Positions 56,354 to 64,000 of a stretch of DNA of 64,000 bases are shown here, piece by piece. Location of the stretch: positions 57,618 to 121,617 of the forward strand of contig NZ_FQZQ01000014.1 in NCBI RefSeq assembly GCF_900142085.1, in the 5' to 3' direction. The translations under genes were made by a program, and so were the position numbers. The stretch's first letter is position 1. Every line of letters begins with the position of its first letter. The stretch comes from Shimia gijangensis (GTDB taxonomy: Bacteria > Pseudomonadota > Alphaproteobacteria > Rhodobacterales > Rhodobacteraceae). Under the pieces are notes generated by a model. It made no database searches. It was not told where the DNA came from and saw only the letters and a list, made by a program, of their open reading frames with translations.

Positions 56354-57906
56354 GCCGATTTCGTTGAAAAAGTCGTTGGTTTTGACGTTGCGCGTTGAGC
56401 TACTGCGCTGATTTTATTGAACGACCGGTGTTGGGTCCTGTTCTTAGCCTGTGGCGGGCATCATTGGCTTGAGTTTTGCCAGTTTCCGGAGGTTTTGGGC
56501 GGTTGCTGCGAGTGTAAATTCATCTTGGACACCACACGGCCCTCGCAATCGAAGCCTGCCCAGACCAAGGATGCGTTTGAGGTGTGCAAAGAGCATCTCA
56601 ACTTTCTTTCGTCGCGCCTGAGCCTTCGGATTGAACTCCGAGGCGGTGCATTCCCGAGCAAAGTCTCTGACGACTTCATACTTCTCGCGGCGGATACGAC
56701 GGGTGTCTGTGTTGGGGCAGCATTTGGCTTTTGATGGGCAGTTCAGGCAATCTGATTTGAGAGCGCCGTAGTTCTTCGCTTTCATGCCTGGAGCATTTCG
56801 GGCGGGGTCCGAGTAGTTCCGCCGGGTATGACGAAGTTCTTTGCCTTCCGGGCAGATGTACTGGTCATTGTCATCGTCCCAGGTGAAGTCGGATCGTGAC
56901 CAAGTGCCATCCTTGCGCTTTGAATGGTCAACGACAGGGATGAACGGGAGGATCTTCCGCTTGAGAGTCAACCAAACCAAATTGTCGGATGAGCCATATG
57001 CAGTGTCAGCCGCCACCCAATGGGGTTTGATGCCGAAGCGGTCTTCGGTGCGATCAATCATCTTGCGCATCGCGCCCACTTCGGCCTGTCGGATCGACCG
57101 TGATGCATCCACATCCATGATGATACCGTGGTCCGTGTCGATGAGATAATTGTCAGAATAAGCAAAGAATGCGGGCCCTTTGCGCGCCGCAGTCCATTGG
57201 CTGGCCGGATCGGCATGGGCAGTAAACTTGGGTATGACCTCGCTAGCTGCACCAAAAGCCTCATCATCCAGAACGTCGAAATACTCGCGCACCGCGCGTG
57301 GCGCTTCATCAGGGTCAGCATCGCGGGCCGCCCAGTCGTCGGGGTTGCTGGAGTTCTGTTTCTGAACATCAGCGCTGATCAAGCTGGCATCCACTGCAAA
57401 ACCCTGACCGCTGACCAGTCCCTCTTCCATGCAGCGCGCCACTGTCATCTCGAACACATAACGCAACAGATCGCTCTCGCGAAAACGACCGTGGCGGTTC
57501 TTTGAAAACGTCGAGTGATCCGGAATACGGTCGGTCAGATCAAGGCGGCAGAACCAGCGATACGCAAGGTTCAGATGAACCTCTTCGCACAGACGACGCT
57601 CAGAACGGATACCAAAGCAATAGCCAACGAGAAGCATCCGGATCAGTAGCTCAGGGTCGATAGATGGACGACCTGTGTGGCTGTAGAAATCAGCAAGGTG
57701 AACTCGAATGCTGCTCAAATCGACAAACCGATCAATCGACCGCAGCAAGTGGTCTTGTGGGACGTGATCTTCCAGAGAGAACTCGTAGAAAAGCGCCGCC
57801 TGTGCCTCCTGCTTTGGTCCCATCATCGCCAATTCCTCCAATCAATAAAGGAATTGAATCAGCGACCAGCCCTTTGATCAAGGAATAGTTTTTCAACAAA
57901 ATCAGC
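56354..57906. mobile_element. IS1182-family insertion sequence
   Basis: A 1553-bp element with one transposase gene. Terminal inverted repeats 56354-56373 and 57887-57906 match at 17 of 20 positions (core GTTGAAAAA). No target-site duplication is clear: the flanking four bases are AAGA and CCAT. It lies 48 bp after the HNH nuclease stop, so it may have cut the unit off from genes originally downstream. Confidence 0.85.
56444..57826 (-). CDS. IS1182-type transposase
   Basis: 460 residues from ATG 57826 (GGAGG 8 nt upstream). N-terminal DUF772-like region (HLLRSIDRFVDLSSIR...GRPSIDPELLIRMLLVGYCFGIRSERRLCEEV), catalytic DDE core (VDASLISADVQ; AADTAYGSSDN; the Glu in VEMLFAHLKRILGLGRLR). A cysteine cluster (CLNCPSKAKCC) sits before the last motif. 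The frame is intact, so the element may be active. Confidence 0.95.
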   Translation of the reverse strand: MMGPKQEAQAALFYEFSLEDHVPQDHLLRSIDRFVDLSSIRVHLADFYSHTGRPSIDPELLIRMLLVGYCFGIRSERRLCEEVHLNLAYRWFCRLDLTDRIPDHSTFSKNRHGRFRESDLLRYVFEMTVARCMEEGLVSGQGFAVDASLISADVQKQNSSNPDDWAARDADPDEAPRAVREYFDVLDDEAFGAASEVIPKFTAHADPASQWTAARKGPAFFAYSDNYLIDTDHGIIMDVDASRSIRQAEVGAMRKMIDRTEDRFGIKPHWVAADTAYGSSDNLVWLTLKRKILPFIPVVDHSKRKDGTWSRSDFTWDDDNDQYICPEGKELRHTRRNYSDPARNAPGMKAKNYGALKSDCLNCPSKAKCCPNTDTRRIRREKYEVVRDFARECTASEFNPKAQARRKKVEMLFAHLKRILGLGRLRLRGPCGVQDEFTLAATAQNLRKLAKLKPMMPATG

Positions 57907-58219
57907 CCATTCTGTGAGTCCGATTTCCCCCTGCCTGCGCTCGCAGCGTAGAAAATGCTGCGTCAGCGTAAAATTGGGTGCTCCCGCGCAGCGTGAAAAC
58001 CAGCCATTCGCGCAGCGTGCAGCAAGGATCAGAGGTCGAATTCACAGACTGCGGACTTTCCGGACCTTAGTCGAAATTGACAGAACAGCCGCTGTCGGCC
58101 CATTGCAGCCACTCATCTCTCTAACTGATGAAGCAGCGCATCCTTCTGAAAATGCCAGTAAGAGAGTTATAAAATAGGCTCCAAGACCCAACATCCCACG
58201 TTGTTGCGTCGCTTTGGAC
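57907..58219. other. Gene-free stretch right of the IS with CAGCGT repeats
   Basis: No credible ORF in 313 bp. Four copies of CAGCGT(A/G) in the same orientation start at 57944, 57964, 57989 and 58013, mostly followed by an A-rich tract; two extend to CGCGCAGCGTG. Purpose unknown; possibly a DNA-binding array or remnants of an older element. Confidence 0.4.
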
Positions 58220-58972
58220 TCAATTTTCCCGACGCCAGTGTGGGTCGAGAGCAAGCAGGTTTTTCATTGTTCCCGCGCCGTGGGCCGCGCCGTAGAGAAC
58301 AATGACACTACTCTGTGCTTCATTGATCACCCTCGCTAAGTGCCCGTTTCTCTGATCGATTGTGACACTCGTAAGTTGCGTGACATCCGCAGTTGGCATG
58401 ACGAACTCCTCAATTGGTGTGGTGAGGTTCTCGTCACTGATGTCAAGCGGACCAACCAAATTCTCATAGGCATCTGCCAACTCTGCCGGAGACAGATCGA
58501 CGTTGACGTCTCTGCCACCCGGAAAACCCAAGAACATCGCGTTATCCTGCCCTATAAAGTCGTCAGATGCATTCTGCGCATAAAAAGCCGGTGTAGGAAT
58601 GAGACCATACATAGCCCTGATCCTACGCTTGTCTGCGAGGGTCGCTGCTTCGAAGTCGATGAACTCATAGAAAAGGTCGCTACCCTGCGCTTTAAGACGC
58701 TTTACCTCGCCAGCCACCGCCTCATAAAACGCTGGCTCGGCTTGGTGAATCATAGGAATGAAATAGAGAAACCGAGTTCCGTTCGAGAACGTGAACACTC
58801 TGGCGCTGGAGGCAGTGCCGTCTATGTAGAACTGGCCTTCGGTCAACGCCTCGATTTCGCCTCCGGGCCCTTCTTGCACACCCCCCACAGTGAGGTGACC
58901 TGACGCGTTTGCGCAAACCGCCGCCAAAATGACTGCGATGCCGACGGCCAGTCGTAGTCGAAGAGACTTCAT
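58220..58972 (-). CDS. Secreted TraB/GumN-like protein
   Basis: 250 residues. A signal peptide (about 1-24) is followed by a TraB/GumN (TIKI) type fold: FIPMIHQAEPAFYEAVAGEVKRL, DLFYEFIDFEAATL with a conserved Glu, and the C-terminal VIVLYGAAHGAGTMKNLLA. Relatives include metal-dependent peptidases, but activity here is unproved. The central part is divergent from the usual family. Last of four leftward genes; the start lies in a GTGAAA/TTTCAC dyad (58973-58986) that carries its AAAGG ribosome site. Confidence 0.7.
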   Translation of the reverse strand: MKSLRLRLAVGIAVILAAVCANASGHLTVGGVQEGPGGEIEALTEGQFYIDGTASSARVFTFSNGTRFLYFIPMIHQAEPAFYEAVAGEVKRLKAQGSDLFYEFIDFEAATLADKRRIRAMYGLIPTPAFYAQNASDDFIGQDNAMFLGFPGGRDVNVDLSPAELADAYENLVGPLDISDENLTTPIEEFVMPTADVTQLTSVTIDQRNGHLARVINEAQSSVIVLYGAAHGAGTMKNLLALDPHWRREN

Positions 58973-59039
58973 GTGAAACCTTTCACGTCTTTGTCCAAAG
59001 CTTGGCTGTTGTGCGAAACAGCGAGACCCGACTGGCCCA

Positions 59040-59240
59040 TCATCGACGGAACTTGACCAGCAGAGAAGCTAATAGCAATACAATCCCCAATGCAGCCAGA
59101 ATGAACGTCAGAGGGAGGAAAAAGCTTTCCTGAAGGATACCGTTTGCGTCGATATCCCCATAAAACGCTGTCTCGGCCAGCCATGATAGCCCGGCGAGAA
59201 TAAAAGCCACAAAGCCGATGGAACGAAGTTTAGATTTCAT
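59040..59240 (-). CDS. DUF3955-type small membrane protein
   Basis: 66 residues with two membrane helices. The loop between them, IDANGILQESFFLPLTF, matches the DUF3955 pattern (D-x-x-G-x-L-x-E-x-F-F-L-x-P). Function unknown. 67 bp upstream of the TraB-like gene on the same strand. Confidence 0.7.
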   Translation of the reverse strand: MKSKLRSIGFVAFILAGLSWLAETAFYGDIDANGILQESFFLPLTFILAALGIVLLLASLLVKFRR

Positions 59241-59305
59241 GACAATTTTTCCATTTTGGATCAGAACCGGGTGCTAGACACCCAAACAAGTGGCGTATCT
59301 CTGAA

Positions 59306-59770
59306 TCAGTTTGAGTCCGGAGAGAGCAGTGTTTTCAGTTTTTCGGCCTGTCCATCAGACAATGCCAAGATGAAGCTCGTGCCCTGGATCGCGCTGGCAA
59401 TTTGCACAGAGTTGACCAATTGGCCACCAATACGAATGTCCATATTCTTACCAATTGATTGCTCTGTGAAGGCAGCCAGAGGGTTTGCGATCTCAGATGT
59501 CAACTCAAGTCGAACCTGCGACTGCCCATCCTCCCCGTGTTGAATCTCTAGTTCGATCACATCATTTTGAGTGATCCTGATCGGTCCCAGCCAAAGCGCT
59601 GCGTTTTGCTGTTCAACGACGCAAATAGGGTGCTGCCCGGGATTTTGCCCCCCGCCAAGATCAAGGCACACATCATTATATTGTGCCTTCTGAAAATTGA
59701 GTCCAGCCCAGAACGACATAGCTGCAATCACTATGACTGCCGCGACGATCAATAAATTATTCTTTGTCAT
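59306..59770 (-). CDS. Membrane-anchored protein with SecDF-P1-head-like domain
   Basis: 154 residues from ATG 59770 (AAGGA 6 nt upstream). One N-terminal helix (LLIVAAVIVIAAMSFWAGL), then a periplasmic domain like the first periplasmic head of SecD: WLGPIRITQNDVIELEI, PLAAFTEQSIGKNMDIRIGGQLVNSVQI, ALSDGQAEKLKTLL. It lacks the six-helix translocation part, so it is not SecD. Domain call is by pattern only. Confidence 0.65.
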   Translation of the reverse strand: MTKNNLLIVAAVIVIAAMSFWAGLNFQKAQYNDVCLDLGGGQNPGQHPICVVEQQNAALWLGPIRITQNDVIELEIQHGEDGQSQVRLELTSEIANPLAAFTEQSIGKNMDIRIGGQLVNSVQIASAIQGTSFILALSDGQAEKLKTLLSPDSN

Positions 59771-59860
59771 TCGCAGTCCTTCAAACAAGTTCTCAGTTGC
59801 CCAAAAGTCAATTAATGTTCGCCACTTTGTAGGTACGTATTGCTGCAAGGTTCTGTAACA

Positions 59861-60628
59861 TTAGCTAAGGCGCACGTCATAGTCACGCAAACTTGCCTGA
59901 GGGCCGGATGCTTCAGTCAAACCCTCAGTAATTAGGTGCTGAAGCCTGCCGGACAGAAACACATCACCCAACAAGTTGTTTTCATCGCAACGCCCCATCG
60001 CCGTTCCGACAACACGTGCAGCAGAAACCCAGTCTTTTGAACAGCAGGCCAACAGCAGGCTATCATAGTAATCAGCGGGAACATCGAAGATCTTGCCTGC
60101 TTCCCATTTGCGCAGTGTTGCTCCGCTGTCTCGCTGATGCAGAAAATCAGAAGACAGAGCTGCTCTTGTCATAGAGTCTATCGCGTCTCGTTGATCAAAA
60201 AGGCTCGCCAATAGAGCCGGAGTTTGTGCGCCGATATAGGGCAGTGACTTTAGACCCGTCTTGCCAACGCGCGTCACTGGCCCTCTGAAATCGCGCAGGC
60301 TATGACAAGCCATCTCCATGAACGTTCGTTCCGACGCATTTTCGCCCGCCCATATGCAAACTTCCGGCGAGAGATCCTGCGCTAAATGGACTGATGGGAT
60401 ATCAAAATCGGCCAATGAAGGAACCGGATCTTCAGGCAGCTGACCATAGTTTTGGTAAAGCGCTCTGAAATATGCTGCTCGAGCTTGCTTGTCGTTCAAC
60501 GGGCCGTGGCTCAGATCATCATCGAACACATGCACGTGCCCTGTCAGGCCGTAAGTTGCAACTGCCGCGCGTAGACACCCTCCGGCACTTCCTCCCAAAA
60601 CCAGATGTAGGTATGCGGGCTGTGACAT
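59861..60628 (-). CDS. DUF1835/DUF3658-type protein
   Basis: 255 residues from ATG 60628 (AAAGG 6 nt upstream); the open frame extends further up without similarity. The N-terminal HLVLGGSAGGCLRAAV and VHVFDDDLSHGPLND follow the DUF1835 pattern. The C-terminal part (DYYDSLLLACCSKDWVSAARVVGTAMGR...DVFLSGRLQHLITEG) fits DUF3658. No signal peptide, so cytoplasmic. Function unknown; first gene of the leftward set of four (gaps 90, 65 and 67 bp). Confidence 0.75.
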   Translation of the reverse strand: MSQPAYLHLVLGGSAGGCLRAAVATYGLTGHVHVFDDDLSHGPLNDKQARAAYFRALYQNYGQLPEDPVPSLADFDIPSVHLAQDLSPEVCIWAGENASERTFMEMACHSLRDFRGPVTRVGKTGLKSLPYIGAQTPALLASLFDQRDAIDSMTRAALSSDFLHQRDSGATLRKWEAGKIFDVPADYYDSLLLACCSKDWVSAARVVGTAMGRCDENNLLGDVFLSGRLQHLITEGLTEASGPQASLRDYDVRLS

Positions 60629-60815
60629 TGGTAACCTTTGGCTTAAGAGCGCGATTTGTGTTGTCAGGGGGCACGCTGCTTGCAGTAAATCACTTTCCGC
60701 GCGGTTTCCCAGTCTGAATTTTCCCATTTGCATAAAATTCTTGCAACGCCTCTGTTTTTCGTAAACATTTCAGAGCGTAAAATATGACGGCGAGAGCAAA
60801 ACGAGGGGTTTTACA

Positions 60816-61328
60816 ATGGGTTTCACGCAATCAGTCAAGACCTGTCTGTCCAAGTACGTCGTGTTTTCGGGCCGCGCGCAGAGATCAGAGTATTGGTGGT
60901 TTGTTCTGTTCGTCGTCCTGGTCAGCGTCGGGTTGGCGGTACTCAGTTCGGTCCTTTTTGACACTGATCCGGAAACAGGACAGGGATCGAACTTGTTGAA
61001 CTCAGTTTTCCAACTGGCGATGCTGCTTCCGATGCTCGCCGCGGGGTGGCGTCGATTACATGATACAGGTCGTCCTGGATGGTATCTTCTCCTTCCAATG
61101 GCCTTCAGTATCGCAACGATGTTCATGCTGCTGACCGGGGTTGCAGTTTTTTCAGCGCTCGAAACTGGCGTTGAAGACCCTGAGACTTTGAGAGGACCAG
61201 CAGCCTTTCTTGGTGCAACCGGTTTGATGGTCATGTACGCGATTCAACTTGGCCTTTCGGTCTTGATGATTTGGTGGCTTTCTCGACCTTCGCAAGAGGG
61301 CACGAATGCTTATGGAGCACAGTCGTAA
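60816..61328 (+). CDS. DUF805 membrane protein
   Basis: 170 residues with four membrane helices. Family start KYVVFSGRAQRSEYWWFVLF and the conserved GWRRLHDTGRPGWYLLLP are clear. DUF805 proteins are widespread and uncharacterised. The 187 bp before it, shared with the divergent DUF1835 gene, must carry both promoters. Confidence 0.88.
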   Translation: MGFTQSVKTCLSKYVVFSGRAQRSEYWWFVLFVVLVSVGLAVLSSVLFDTDPETGQGSNLLNSVFQLAMLLPMLAAGWRRLHDTGRPGWYLLLPMAFSIATMFMLLTGVAVFSALETGVEDPETLRGPAAFLGATGLMVMYAIQLGLSVLMIWWLSRPSQEGTNAYGAQS

Positions 61329-61406
61329 GCGGGTGATCAATCGCCTTTACCTCTACACCGCATGACGGTTATCACCCCAGAAATCGGGGATTTTTAGGAG
61401 TTGAGA

Positions 61407-62180
61407 ATGAAGAACACTTTCCTTTCTGGGTGTCTACTGTTTTGCATATCCGCTGCACCTGCATTTGCTGAATGGGGATTTAGCGGTGGCCAGACCCCAA
61501 ATGCGTTTATTCAGACAGGCGACATGACGCTGGAATTGCAATGTGACCGTTTGCGCTTTGCACCTGCCGGGTATCCCGACAGCGAAGATATCGTCGGGAA
61601 GCAAAGCCTTTCAATTCGGTTTATGAAAAATGGCTCGACAGAAGTCGGATCTTTCCAAGCGGGTCAAGAGAACGCCACCCTGCGGATTGTCGATAACTAT
61701 CCTGTTGAAGTTGTGTTCCAAGACTCAGCTGACTACCAGTTCATTCTGGATCAGATTGCAGCCAACGCCATCCTCAATCTATCCATGGCGGATCAAGATG
61801 TGAGCTATGGGCTTTTTGACCTTAAAGGGTCGGGCAAGGCTATTAGATCACTGCGATCCTCTTGCGGTTCTACACCGCAAGCAGGCAACAGCAACATGGA
61901 GGCCCCAGAGGGGGTGGTGTACTGCGGCGGTGGTCAGGTTAAACGTCAGATCGAATACCTGATCCTTGATAAAGCACAGGGCGAATGGGACGCTATCGTG
62001 ACAGTCAACGGCGAGACCATGCGTGCAATGACGGCCTACAGTTACTTTGGTAATGCTCAGCCGCCACAGGGTTTTGTGGTCGCGTTGTTGGGAGAGGACC
62101 AGTCTGAATTTCTCGTCTTCAAAGATGGCAATAACAACTGGATCGAATACGGAGACTACCAATACAACCAATGCAATTGA
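61407..62180 (+). CDS. Secreted protein of unknown function
   Basis: 257 residues. Signal peptide ending APAFA (about residue 21). Four or five Cys in the mature part (QCDRLRF, SSCGST, VYCGGG, final QCN) suggest disulfides. No recognised family. ATG 61407 with AGGAG 6 nt upstream; a TTG at 61401 is less likely. 78 bp after the DUF805 gene. Confidence 0.7.
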   Translation: MKNTFLSGCLLFCISAAPAFAEWGFSGGQTPNAFIQTGDMTLELQCDRLRFAPAGYPDSEDIVGKQSLSIRFMKNGSTEVGSFQAGQENATLRIVDNYPVEVVFQDSADYQFILDQIAANAILNLSMADQDVSYGLFDLKGSGKAIRSLRSSCGSTPQAGNSNMEAPEGVVYCGGGQVKRQIEYLILDKAQGEWDAIVTVNGETMRAMTAYSYFGNAQPPQGFVVALLGEDQSEFLVFKDGNNNWIEYGDYQYNQCN

Positions 62181-62292
62181 CTAAGGTGTCTCGGCGGCCT
62201 GCTGTTTCAAATTTGGCAAGTCGCATCGCTTTCGTCGCCGATCTAACACGTTCTACCAAAATGACTTCGTAAAACACAGAAAAGGAATAAAC

Positions 62293-62589
62293 ATGAACAC
62301 AACACTTAAACTGGCGTCTTGTGTGATCTTTGGCACTCTATTGTCAGCGTGCGTGGAAGACACTGGCTCTGCGACGTTGTCGCCTACTCCAGCAGACCAG
62401 GCTTGTCTAAATGCGGTTGCACAGTCGACTGGCAATAGCGAAGTCCGGCTTTTGTCATCTGAGTTTTCTGAAGCGGGGACTTTAGTTACAGTTGGTGTTG
62501 GCCCAGATGCAGCGCCTTGGGAGTGCATTGCCTATAGCGACGGAACGACCGCCGGTATCACGTCTTTGACAAACGAGGGCTCTGCGTAA
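62293..62589 (+). CDS. Small lipoprotein
   Basis: 98 residues. Signal with lipobox LLSAC (Cys at residue 20), then a short domain with two further Cys (QACLNAV, WECIAYSDG), resembling small lipoproteins whose C-terminus binds or mimics a cell-wall or hydrolase partner. No family assigned. AAAGGA lies 9 nt before the ATG. Follows the secreted protein on the same strand. Confidence 0.7.
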   Translation: MNTTLKLASCVIFGTLLSACVEDTGSATLSPTPADQACLNAVAQSTGNSEVRLLSSEFSEAGTLVTVGVGPDAAPWECIAYSDGTTAGITSLTNEGSA

Positions 62590-62957
62590 AAGGCTGGACG
62601 GTTTGGGGCAATGCGCCTGACCCGTCCTTCGCACTAGATCGGCAAGTTACTGATTAAGGGTTCGGGCAAGTGAACGTCCTGCGTTCCGATTAATGTCTCT
62701 GGCTTTGGAATAGAGACACATTTCTCCAAATTCAACGAGCGAAAGATCAAGGAAAGAAGAATGATCTTCGCTTCCATTGCCATCTGTGTTCCACCAAGAA
62801 CCGAACGCCATGTATGCTCAAAGTAATGTGCAACACGAAAAACTGTTCGCAGCTACTGCGAATTGACACCTCATCAAGACAGGTAGACATTTGACTGAAC
62901 AGGAATGGCCTCTTCCCCAGATTGTTTGAGTAACCCGAGACTGTTGAGGAGACGACC
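62590..62957. other. Gene-free stretch between lipoprotein and channel genes
   Basis: No credible ORF in 368 bp. It contains a perfect 7-bp inverted repeat TGTCTCT/AGAGACA (62694-62700, 62712-62718, 11-bp centre) without a T-tract. The promoter of the channel gene is presumably in the last 100 bp. No tRNA or attachment-site copy was found here. Confidence 0.4.
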
Positions 62958-64000
62958 ATGCGCCGCTTGCTATTTGCCATACTTCTATTTGTGTCTTCGG
63001 CAACGATTGCTTTGGCGCAAGCCTCAGATGTCATTAACCCACAGGAAATTCTGACCCAACGCGCCGAAGAAGCGCTGAAAACTGGGCGAGCCTCGGCTGA
63101 AGCTCTTAGCGTGCTGCGGAACGATTTGGACGACCTCCGGCAACAGATGTTTGACATTGTTGATGCCGGGAGCATTGAAGCCAGAGTGATCGAGGTGCAG
63201 CTGTCAGCACTGGGACCAGCTCCAGATGATGGGAGCGTGGAAACCGAAGGATTGGCCCAAAAGAGAAAAACGCTTGCAGAGCAACTCAAGCAGGCAACCC
63301 AACCGATCCGCGAGGCGCAAGCCCGCCTTAGTCAGGTAGAGCTGCTCATCCACGAGGTGGACCAGTTGATAAGGGAAAAAGACCGGAATAGGCTTTTTCA
63401 ACGTTTCCCAAGCGTTTTTTGGCCTAGCACCATTGTGAAAGGCATCGGCGAGATCGAGAGCTACGGTGCTGGCGCTGGCATCGAGTTGACCGAAGCAATG
63501 GGTCGCAAGGAATTCAAGAACGCCCGACTGGAACGCCTATTTCTTGCTGGATTCCTTGGTGTTTTGGGTCTGTTTTTGATCTTTTATGTACGATCATTGG
63601 TTGGGCGTTTCTTTGACAAAAAGTTCGAAGGCAGTTCTGGTCCATTACGTTTCTTTTGGGTTTTAATGTCGAGCATTGCACGCCTGATTGTTCCACTAGT
63701 CGGGATTGTCGCAATTGCAGGCATCTTGCCTGTGCTTGGCGTTAAGGCGTCGGCAGCAAACTTCGCCGGCCAACTTGTATTGCAGATTCTATCCCTACTC
63801 GTGTTTTCCAACTGGCTTGGGCACACATTGTTTTCACCTTTCGCCCCAAGCAGGCGATTGGTTCGGATGGATAATGAAAAGGCGCTAACGGGTTTACGGT
63901 TGTGCCAGGCGCTGGGTTTTGTCGAAGGGATCGAACGGTTCTCGGAAACATTGGGTTCGGTTTCATTTCGCAGCCCCGAAACAGTCTCGGTTGTTGCCGC
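62958..64000 (+). CDS. DUF3772 mechanosensitive-channel-like protein (3' end outside window)
   Basis: An ATG at 62958, with GAGGAG 6 nt upstream, opens 347 codons with no stop to the window end. Signal peptide (MRRLLFAILLFVSSATIALA), then a periplasmic coiled-coil region (ALSVLRNDLDDLRQQMFDIVDAG; LAQKRKTLAEQLKQATQPIREAQARL) typical of DUF3772, then the first membrane helices (FLAGFLGVLGLFLIFYV; IARLIVPLVGIVAIAGILPVLG). The MscS pore domain would follow outside the window. Whether it belongs to the element or to the chromosome beyond it cannot be decided here. Confidence 0.8.
   Translation, partial: MRRLLFAILLFVSSATIALAQASDVINPQEILTQRAEEALKTGRASAEALSVLRNDLDDLRQQMFDIVDAGSIEARVIEVQLSALGPAPDDGSVETEGLAQKRKTLAEQLKQATQPIREAQARLSQVELLIHEVDQLIREKDRNRLFQRFPSVFWPSTIVKGIGEIESYGAGAGIELTEAMGRKEFKNARLERLFLAGFLGVLGLFLIFYVRSLVGRFFDKKFEGSSGPLRFFWVLMSSIARLIVPLVGIVAIAGILPVLGVKASAANFAGQLVLQILSLLVFSNWLGHTLFSPFAPSRRLVRMDNEKALTGLRLCQALGFVEGIERFSETLGSVSFRSPETVSVVA

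Noticed and set aside
53216..64000. Complete prophage
   Set aside because: Integrase, excisionase-like and repressor-like genes are present, but no capsid, tail, terminase or lysis gene is visible in the 10.8 kb available.
1..64000. CRISPR arrays, rRNA operons, intact tRNA genes
   Set aside because: None seen on reading both strands; the only tRNA sequence is the truncated fragment at 53155.

Overview
The window is chromosomal DNA from an alphaproteobacterium of the Rhodobacterales, most likely the Roseobacter group. The evidence is gene order and gene content: divergent maeB/mutS, divergent hrcA-grpE and rph-rdgB-hemW, rho-mnmE-mnmG-rsmG-parA-parB facing maf-aroE-coaE-dnaQ, the redox set regB/senC/regA, and hemD-mic60-hemY. 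About 53 kb is ordinary, tightly packed core chromosome with many 4-8 bp gene overlaps. The last 11 kb is accessory.

Region by region: 1-10.3 kb holds malic enzyme, mismatch repair, a TPM-domain envelope protein, the GrpE/HrcA heat-shock pair, RNase PH, RdgB and HemW. 10.25-20.8 kb looks like the replication-origin neighbourhood. parB, parA, rsmG, mnmG, mnmE, rho and hemJ read leftwards, and maf, aroE, coaE and dnaQ read rightwards, away from a 0.4 kb AT-rich non-coding gap with DnaA-box matches (17640-18046). Two perfect parS palindromes lie in the first codons of rsmG and mnmG. 20.8-29 kb holds SecB, FxsA, a Tim44-like protein, MltA, an Smr protein, a lipoprotein hydrolase, HslU/HslV (split by a DM13 gene on the other strand) and a kinase-like protein. 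29-39.5 kb is one long leftward operon: a DivL-like PAS protein, TsaE, AmgK-like and MurU-like peptidoglycan-recycling enzymes, AddB, AddA and thioredoxin. 39.6-42.3 kb is the RegB/SenC/RegA redox system. 42.4-53.1 kb has nucleotide and small-molecule housekeeping genes, SAH hydrolase, GpsA, TsaD and the hemD-mic60-hemY operon, with a structured leader (43.6 kb) and an orphan terminator-like RNA structure (46.2 kb).

At 53155 the core order stops at the 3' half of a tRNA-Arg(CCT) gene lying directly beside a tyrosine integrase. This marks one end of an integrated element whose other end is not visible. Its cargo is an excisionase-like gene overlapping the integrase, then a tight divergent three-gene unit (XRE regulator, two-helix membrane protein, HNH nuclease) that is a plausible uncharacterised defence module. 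An IS1182-type insertion sequence follows, then a set of small envelope-directed proteins (TraB/GumN-like, DUF3955, SecDF-P1-head-like, DUF1835, DUF805, a secreted protein, a lipoprotein), and a DUF3772/MscS channel that runs off the window. No rRNA, intact tRNA or CRISPR array was seen.

All assignments come from reading the sequence and from recalled family features; no database search was run.
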